Assembly (NCBI GenBank): GCA_002380945.1
Contig: DFWO01000027.1
Location: 1-9,883 of the forward strand
Direction of reading: 5' to 3'
DNA length: 9,883 bases
Source: Methylococcaceae bacterium UBA4132
Lineage (GTDB): Bacteria > Pseudomonadota > Gammaproteobacteria > Methylococcales > Methylomonadaceae
Shown here: positions 5,878 to 9,883 of the stretch, piece by piece
Layout of the letters: every line of letters starts with the position of its first letter
Numbering within the stretch: position 1 is the first letter of the stretch
The notes under the pieces: model-generated
Database searches by the model: none
The model's input: only the letters and a program-made list of their open reading frames with translations
What the model was told of the DNA's origin: nothing
Made by a program: the position numbers and the translations under genes

Positions 5878-7380
5878 GTGCCGAATAAAATACCCGAAAT
5901 TGTTGCTGCTGTTGACTTAGGTTCTAATAGTTTTCACATGATTGTTTGTAGTCTGAAAGAAGGTAAATTACAGACTATCGACCGTTTGAAAGAAACAGTT
6001 AGACTGGCTTCTGGATTAGATAAAGACAATATATTGGATAGCAATACGCAAGCTAGAGCGTTGGCGTGTTTGGAAAAGTTTGCGCAACGCGTTCGGCATT
6101 TTCCGTTAGGCAGTGTGCGAATTGTTGGCACTAATACATTACGAACCGCTAAAAATGCGCCTGTATTTCTTGCTAAGGCAGAACAGGTGTTAAATCATCC
6201 TATTCATATCATTTCAGGTATAGAAGAAGCCCGTTTAATTTATCTGGGTGTTGCTTATAGTTTGGGTAATTATGCGCAGTTACGTTTAGTGATGGACATC
6301 GGTGGCGGTAGTACTGAATATATTATTGGCACAGGTGATACACCTAAAGACAAAGAAAGTCTGCATATGGGCTGTGTAACGGTGAGTAATCGTTTTTTTA
6401 AAGACGGTCAACTCTCTAAAAGCGCGTTTGCGCAGGCAGTGTTATTTGCCCAACAACAACTAGAGCCGTTTCAGAAAAAATTTCACCGTAAGAATTGGGA
6501 ACAAGCCATCGGAGCATCGGGTAGTTTGCGTTCTATTGCCAAGGTGTTACAAGCCAAAAATTGGAGCAATAATGGCATTACCAAAGCAGGACTAGAACTG
6601 CTGGTTGCCCGTATTCAGCAATGCAATCATATTAATGAGTTGCTAAGTTTGCCAGAACTTGATGCAGACCGTTTGCCTGTCTTTGCAGGTGGAGTAGCGA
6701 TTGTTTACGCAACCTTTAAAAGCTTGGGCATTGAGCAAATGACAGTGGCCGATGGTGCGTTACGCGAAGGGTTGATACAGGATTTGTTGGGACGACTGGA
6801 TAACCATGATGTGCGTGCCAGTACCGTACAATTTTTAGCCACTCGTTATCGGACTGATCAGGCTCATGCCGTGCGGATTAAACAGACTATTAACACGATG
6901 TTGACACAGTTAAGCAAAAAATGTACTTGGGCGACTAATGAAAACAGCGTGCAGTTTTTACAATGGGCAGCCGATTTGCATGAAATAGGCATCGACATCG
7001 CCCATAATCAATATCACAAACACAGTGCTTATTTAATTGAATACAGTGATTTAGCGGGTTTTTCCAGACAAGATCAAATTTTATTATCCACTATTGTTCG
7101 CTCGCATCGCCGCAAATTTTCTCCCGCCCTTTTCATCGACTTACCTGAGCCTTGGAATAAACAAGCGGTATCACTCACACTTATTTTACGATTGGCGATT
7201 TTGCTGCATCGTAATCGCGCTGAACAGAGTCTGCCTGACTTTAAAATAGCTATGAGCAAAGTAAAAATTAGCCTTAAATTTTCCGCAGGTTGGCTTAGCC
7301 AGTCACCACTTACTCATGCTGATTTAATGCAAGAAGCAGAGTATCTTAAAACGGCTGGTTACAAATTGGAATTTTGCTAA
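5878..7380 (+). CDS. ppx: Exopolyphosphatase / guanosine pentaphosphate phosphatase (Ppx/GppA family)
   Basis: This family releases phosphate from polyphosphate chains or converts pppGpp to ppGpp, acting in the cytoplasm in phosphate storage and stringent control. The 500 residues show the ASKHA fold. These are the phosphate-1 loop AVDLGSNSFHMIV (11-23), VGTNTLRTAKN (83-93), SGIEEARLIYLG (113-124, containing the catalytic-type Glu), phosphate-2 loop MDIGGGSTEYIIG (139-151), and the AIGASGSLRSIAKV and FAGGVAIVYATF blocks. A C-terminal HD-like helical domain follows (WAADLHEIGIDI, about 363-374, then IVRSHRRK), matching the roughly 500-residue Ppx/GppA of gammaproteobacteria. The start is GTG at 5878 with GGA at 5869-5871; no in-frame ATG is nearby. 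It lies nine bases before the next gene, probably one transcript. Sequence alone does not distinguish Ppx from GppA, so the symbol is tentative. Confidence 0.92.
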   Translation: MPNKIPEIVAAVDLGSNSFHMIVCSLKEGKLQTIDRLKETVRLASGLDKDNILDSNTQARALACLEKFAQRVRHFPLGSVRIVGTNTLRTAKNAPVFLAKAEQVLNHPIHIISGIEEARLIYLGVAYSLGNYAQLRLVMDIGGGSTEYIIGTGDTPKDKESLHMGCVTVSNRFFKDGQLSKSAFAQAVLFAQQQLEPFQKKFHRKNWEQAIGASGSLRSIAKVLQAKNWSNNGITKAGLELLVARIQQCNHINELLSLPELDADRLPVFAGGVAIVYATFKSLGIEQMTVADGALREGLIQDLLGRLDNHDVRASTVQFLATRYRTDQAHAVRIKQTINTMLTQLSKKCTWATNENSVQFLQWAADLHEIGIDIAHNQYHKHSAYLIEYSDLAGFSRQDQILLSTIVRSHRRKFSPALFIDLPEPWNKQAVSLTLILRLAILLHRNRAEQSLPDFKIAMSKVKISLKFSAGWLSQSPLTHADLMQEAEYLKTAGYKLEFC

Positions 7381-7389
7381 AGTCGCTTC

Positions 7390-8655
7390 ATGAAAACGTT
7401 ATTACGCATTTTTTTGTTATTGCTATGTGCTTTGATACTGCTTGGTATCATGTTACTTGTTTTCGGGGTTAGTGATACACCAGAACTTGAATTAGATTGG
7501 GCGTTGACGCGTGAGGATATTGTTCGTGCTAAAAAAATTCTGCACGAAGGTGCCAAAACTAAACCTGATGAAATTTCCACCATTGAATTAAGTCACGCTG
7601 ATCTTAATCTTGCCGCTAATTATTTACTCAATCGCTACAGTAAAAGTGCGGTGCAAATAGCACTTAAAGAAAATAAACTGAAATTTGTCGTGACTACTAC
7701 GTTGCCTGAAAATAGGCTGGGTAAATATTTAAATGTTACCTTTAGACTAGGTAATGAAGAAGGCAGTCAACTACCCAGTATCACTAAATTTAAGGCGGGA
7801 AAATTATTACTTCCTGCCAAAGTAGCAGGATTTATTATCAACACCGTTATTGAACACAGTCCGTTGAATAATTATTTCATCTTGGCAACCCGTCCGATAC
7901 AAAGCGTTAAAATCGAACCTGAAAAGATAATCATTAGTTATGTTTCCAATGTGGAAACATTAATAACAGCACGCAACGTATTAACCCGTACCGATGACAC
8001 AGCGGCACTCAGCGTTTACCAGCAAAAAATCGCTGACATTATTGCCCATCATGATCCTGCATGGCGGTTATCATTAGCCGAGTTATTAAAACCATTATTT
8101 GAAATGGCTTATCGTCGTTCTTCTCGTGATAATGCAATTGAGGAGAACAGGCTGGTCATTATGTCGGTAAATAATTATGTCAACAAAAAAGATTTATCCC
8201 CGACAAAACCTACCGCGACTAAAAGCAAGCAATATGAGGCGTTTTTATATAAACGTATTGATTTAGCGCAACATTTTATCGGCTCTGCGGCATTGACCGC
8301 CTCAGTGGATAATCAAGTTGCTAAAGTGGTTGGCGAAGAAAAAGAATTGAGCGATGCGCAAGGTGGTAGTGGCTTTAGTTTTATTGATTTAGCCGCTGAT
8401 AAAGCAGGGACACGTTTTGGTGAAATCGCAACAGCAAGTCCTGAAAGTGCGCGTAAGTTACAGCTTGCTATGGCACAGATAAAAGATTACACAGACTTTA
8501 TGCCTGATCCTAGAGATTTGCCTGAAAAAATGAATGAAGCAGATTTTAAACGTCGCTATGGGTCAATCAATAGTGAGGCTTATCAGGAATTGTCGAAGAA
8601 AATTGATGCACGCATTGCAGCAACACCGATTTACAAGGCGGTAGAGACGCGATAA
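7390..8655 (+). CDS. Membrane-anchored protein of unknown function downstream of ppx
   Basis: I do not recognise a characterised function. The 421-residue protein has one N-terminal hydrophobic helix (about 4-26) with little charge after it, so it is probably an inner-membrane anchor with the remainder in the periplasm. Visible features are an amphipathic region with STIELSHADLNLAANYLLNR (63-82), a beta-rich middle (95-190), a conserved-looking EMAYRRSSRDNAIEENRLVI block (238-257), and a Gly/Asp-rich motif GGSGFSFIDLAADKAGTRFG (325-344) followed by DFMPDPRDLPEKMNEADFKRRYG (369-391). The last motifs look like a distinct domain, possibly enzymatic, but no metal or nucleotide site is obvious. 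It starts nine bases after ppx and is likely co-expressed with it. The ribosome binding site is weak. Its last five codons and stop lie inside a palindromic repeat (8639-8670), so the C-terminus is probably altered from the ancestral one. Confidence 0.85.
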   Translation: MKTLLRIFLLLLCALILLGIMLLVFGVSDTPELELDWALTREDIVRAKKILHEGAKTKPDEISTIELSHADLNLAANYLLNRYSKSAVQIALKENKLKFVVTTTLPENRLGKYLNVTFRLGNEEGSQLPSITKFKAGKLLLPAKVAGFIINTVIEHSPLNNYFILATRPIQSVKIEPEKIIISYVSNVETLITARNVLTRTDDTAALSVYQQKIADIIAHHDPAWRLSLAELLKPLFEMAYRRSSRDNAIEENRLVIMSVNNYVNKKDLSPTKPTATKSKQYEAFLYKRIDLAQHFIGSAALTASVDNQVAKVVGEEKELSDAQGGSGFSFIDLAADKAGTRFGEIATASPESARKLQLAMAQIKDYTDFMPDPRDLPEKMNEADFKRRYGSINSEAYQELSKKIDARIAATPIYKAVETR

Positions 8656-8670
8656 ATCGCGTCTCTACCG
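8639..8670. repeat. Perfect 15-bp palindrome at the 3' junction of convergent genes
   Basis: CGGTAGAGACGCGAT (8639-8653) pairs perfectly with ATCGCGTCTCTACCG (8656-8670) around two unpaired bases. It resembles the dispersed GTAGAGACGCG...CGCGTCTCTAC palindrome seen in many bacterial genomes. It overlaps the last five codons and stop of the unknown gene and ends five bases before the peroxidase stop codon. No long T tract follows on either strand, but such a stable stem could act as a two-way transcript end or RNA stabiliser. Confidence 0.8.
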
Positions 8671-8675
8671 TAAAA

Positions 8676-9680
8676 TTAATTAACAGTTTTGTCTAAAGTA
8701 GGGGGCAAAGTAGGCATAGTTTGTTTAGGAAACTGACCTGTTAAGCCTTCTAAGAAAGCCACAATATCGGCAATCTCTTCTTTTGATAAATCTTTATCCA
8801 ACTGTACTTTAGCCATCACTTTAACCGCTTCATCTAAGGTTTGAACTGAACCATTGTGAAAATAAGGTGCAGTTAAAGCGATATTGCGTAGCGTTGGAAC
8901 TTTAAACAAATGTTCATCTGCTTCATTTTTAGTTACTTCAGCCAAACCTTTGTCTTTTTTGAAATGATATTGAGCGGCAAAATAAGGATTATCATGGACA
9001 GGGAAACGTTGGAATGAACCAGCACCATTGAAAGCCGCGCCACTATGACAAGTTGTACAACCTAAGTCAGCCACTTTATTCATACCACGCACTTGCTGTT
9101 CAGAAAGAGCTTCTTTATCGCCTGATACATATTTGTCATAAGGGCTGTTAGGCGTAATTAATGTTCTTTCGTAAGCGGCGATGGCTTTGGTTGCGTTATC
9201 TTTAGACACTGAATCGTCACCAAATGCTTTGGCAAACGCTTCGTTATAACCTTTAATGGTTTTTAATCTGGCAACGACCGCATCCCAATCTTTCATGCCC
9301 ATTTCAATTGGATTAGTGACAGGCCCTGCGGCTTGTGCTTCTAAGCTGGGTGCGCGTCCATCCCAAAACTGTACGGCATTGAACGCCGCATTCCATACTG
9401 TTGGTGCGCTACGTCCACCTGTTTGACCATTAACCCCCATCGAGTTAGGTCTATTATCTTCACCACCTAGCATGGTGTTATGGCAAGAAGCACAAGACAC
9501 CGTGCCTGTAGATGAAAGCCGAGGATCGTGATAAAGCATTTTGCCCAACTCAACTTTTTCATCGGTCGTTGGGTTGTCAGCGGGAGCTGGCGCGGTTGTT
9601 GGCAATACATCCCAAGCCGAAGCCATCGAAATAGAACCTGCTAAGGTTAGTGCTGTCACCAGCAAACGAATTTTAAACAT
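8676..9680 (-). CDS. ccpA: Di-haem cytochrome c peroxidase (CcpA/MauG family)
   Basis: This periplasmic enzyme reduces hydrogen peroxide to water using electrons from small c-type cytochromes or copper proteins. From the ATG at 9680 it has 334 residues with a Sec signal peptide (about 1-22, ending MASA). Two haem-attachment motifs are present: CASCH (63-67), the peroxidatic low-potential haem, and CTTCH (208-212), the electron-accepting haem. Other family blocks are HDPRLSSTGTVSC (51-63), GRSAPTVWNAAF with the bridging Trp96, FWDGRAPSLEAQA, NPIEMGM with the likely catalytic Glu126, and VPTLRNIALTAPYFHNGS (261-278). Met289 is a candidate axial ligand of the second haem. An in-frame TTG at 9692 would add four residues, but GGAG (9687-9690) lies six bases before the ATG, so I chose the ATG. 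The complete motif set points to a peroxidase rather than MauG, which has a Tyr in place of that Met. Confidence 0.94.
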   Translation of the reverse strand: MFKIRLLVTALTLAGSISMASAWDVLPTTAPAPADNPTTDEKVELGKMLYHDPRLSSTGTVSCASCHNTMLGGEDNRPNSMGVNGQTGGRSAPTVWNAAFNAVQFWDGRAPSLEAQAAGPVTNPIEMGMKDWDAVVARLKTIKGYNEAFAKAFGDDSVSKDNATKAIAAYERTLITPNSPYDKYVSGDKEALSEQQVRGMNKVADLGCTTCHSGAAFNGAGSFQRFPVHDNPYFAAQYHFKKDKGLAEVTKNEADEHLFKVPTLRNIALTAPYFHNGSVQTLDEAVKVMAKVQLDKDLSKEEIADIVAFLEGLTGQFPKQTMPTLPPTLDKTVN

Positions 9681-9686
9681 ACCATT

Positions 9687-9690
9687 CTCC
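9687..9690 (-). promoter_or_regulatory. Shine-Dalgarno GGAG deciding the peroxidase start
   Basis: On the minus strand GGAG lies six bases before the ATG at 9680. It is inside the extra codons of the longer TTG-started frame, which rules strongly for the ATG. Confidence 0.75.
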
Positions 9691-9730
9691 AAATATTATT
9701 AGTTATAACGGCAACTTTTTTATGCTAAAG

Positions 9731-9758
9731 GATATAAGTCAAGTCGCTCAGAAACCAA
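9731..9758 (-). promoter_or_regulatory. Possible sigma-70 promoter of the peroxidase gene
   Basis: Read on the minus strand, TTGGTT (9753-9758) and TATATC (9731-9736) are separated by 16 bases, about 50 bases upstream of the start codon. Both hexamers match the consensus only in part, so this is a weak proposal. Confidence 0.25.
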
Positions 9759-9797
9759 ATACCCTGCGTGAATCATAAAATATAACACCTGTAGGGC

Positions 9798-9883
9798 ATA
9801 ATCAACAAAAGAGTTAGTTAAAGGGCTGTAGTGGTCTAATGAAAACGCCACCCTCCCCGATGGTTGATATAATCAACAAAGAG
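9798..9883. repeat. Short direct repeat ATAATCAACAAA(A)GAG at the window edge
   Basis: ATAATCAACAAAAGAG (9798-9813) recurs at 9869-9883 with one A fewer. Between the copies lies TGTAGTGGTCTAATG (from 9827) and a GTGG/CCAC pair; the second copy is preceded by GTTGAT, forming a small dyad GTTGAT-ATA-ATCAAC (9863-9877). This could be the edge of an insertion sequence or an upstream regulatory region of the next gene; the window ends too soon to tell. Confidence 0.4.

Noticed and set aside
5871..5888. Five-codon ATG frame overlapping the ppx GTG start
   Set aside because: Too short and without supporting features; GGA at 5869-5871 serves the GTG equally well.
9864..9876. FNR/ANR-like box TTGAT-ATA-ATCAA upstream of the peroxidase gene
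   Set aside because: The spacer is three bases instead of the required four, and the site is about 185 bases from the peroxidase start; peroxidase genes are often FNR-controlled, so it was tempting.

Overview
The window looks like chromosomal DNA from an AT-rich gammaproteobacterium. The evidence is a type IVa major pilin, a Tat-exported SoxY with SoxZ, a YadG/YadH-type ABC-2 exporter, a Ppx/GppA phosphatase and a di-haem cytochrome c peroxidase. Sulfur-oxidising or methanotrophic lineages (Thiotrichales, Methylococcales) would fit, but genus cannot be settled from the sequence. There are no rRNA, tRNA, CRISPR, phage or transposase genes.

Layout, left to right. (1) 19-510: a complete pilA-like pilin with a strong terminator. 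(2) 649-1648: a decayed pilus-accessory locus. A tfpX/tfpZ-like gene is broken by stops, frameshifts and a probable internal deletion. It runs directly into the 3' part of a membrane/TPR protein gene whose 5' part is missing. (3) 1661-3825: thiD, thiE, soxY and soxZ, tightly packed on the + strand and probably co-transcribed. They pair the pyrimidine branch and coupling step of thiamine synthesis with a periplasmic sulfur-carrier pair. (4) 3826-4057: a convergent intergenic region holding a roughly 220-bp nested inverted-repeat structure. (5) 4058-5730: a minus-strand ABC ATPase/permease pair with a 4-bp overlap. (6) 5731-5877: a divergent intergenic region with a palindrome. (7) 5878-8655: a ppx-like gene and a membrane-anchored protein of unknown function, probably one operon. 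(8) 8676-9680: a minus-strand di-haem peroxidase, convergent with (7). (9) 9681-9883: its upstream region and a short repeated motif at the window edge.

Two things stand out. The stretch behind pilA, which looks empty at first, can be read as a gene graveyard: the remains of a pilin accessory gene fused by deletion to a truncated TPR membrane protein. Also, four different palindromic or tandem repeat types sit at gene ends and intergenic sites, and one of them supplies the last codons and stop of the unknown gene next to ppx. I did not find a clear undescribed defence or mobile system. The least explained coding gene is the 421-residue protein downstream of ppx.
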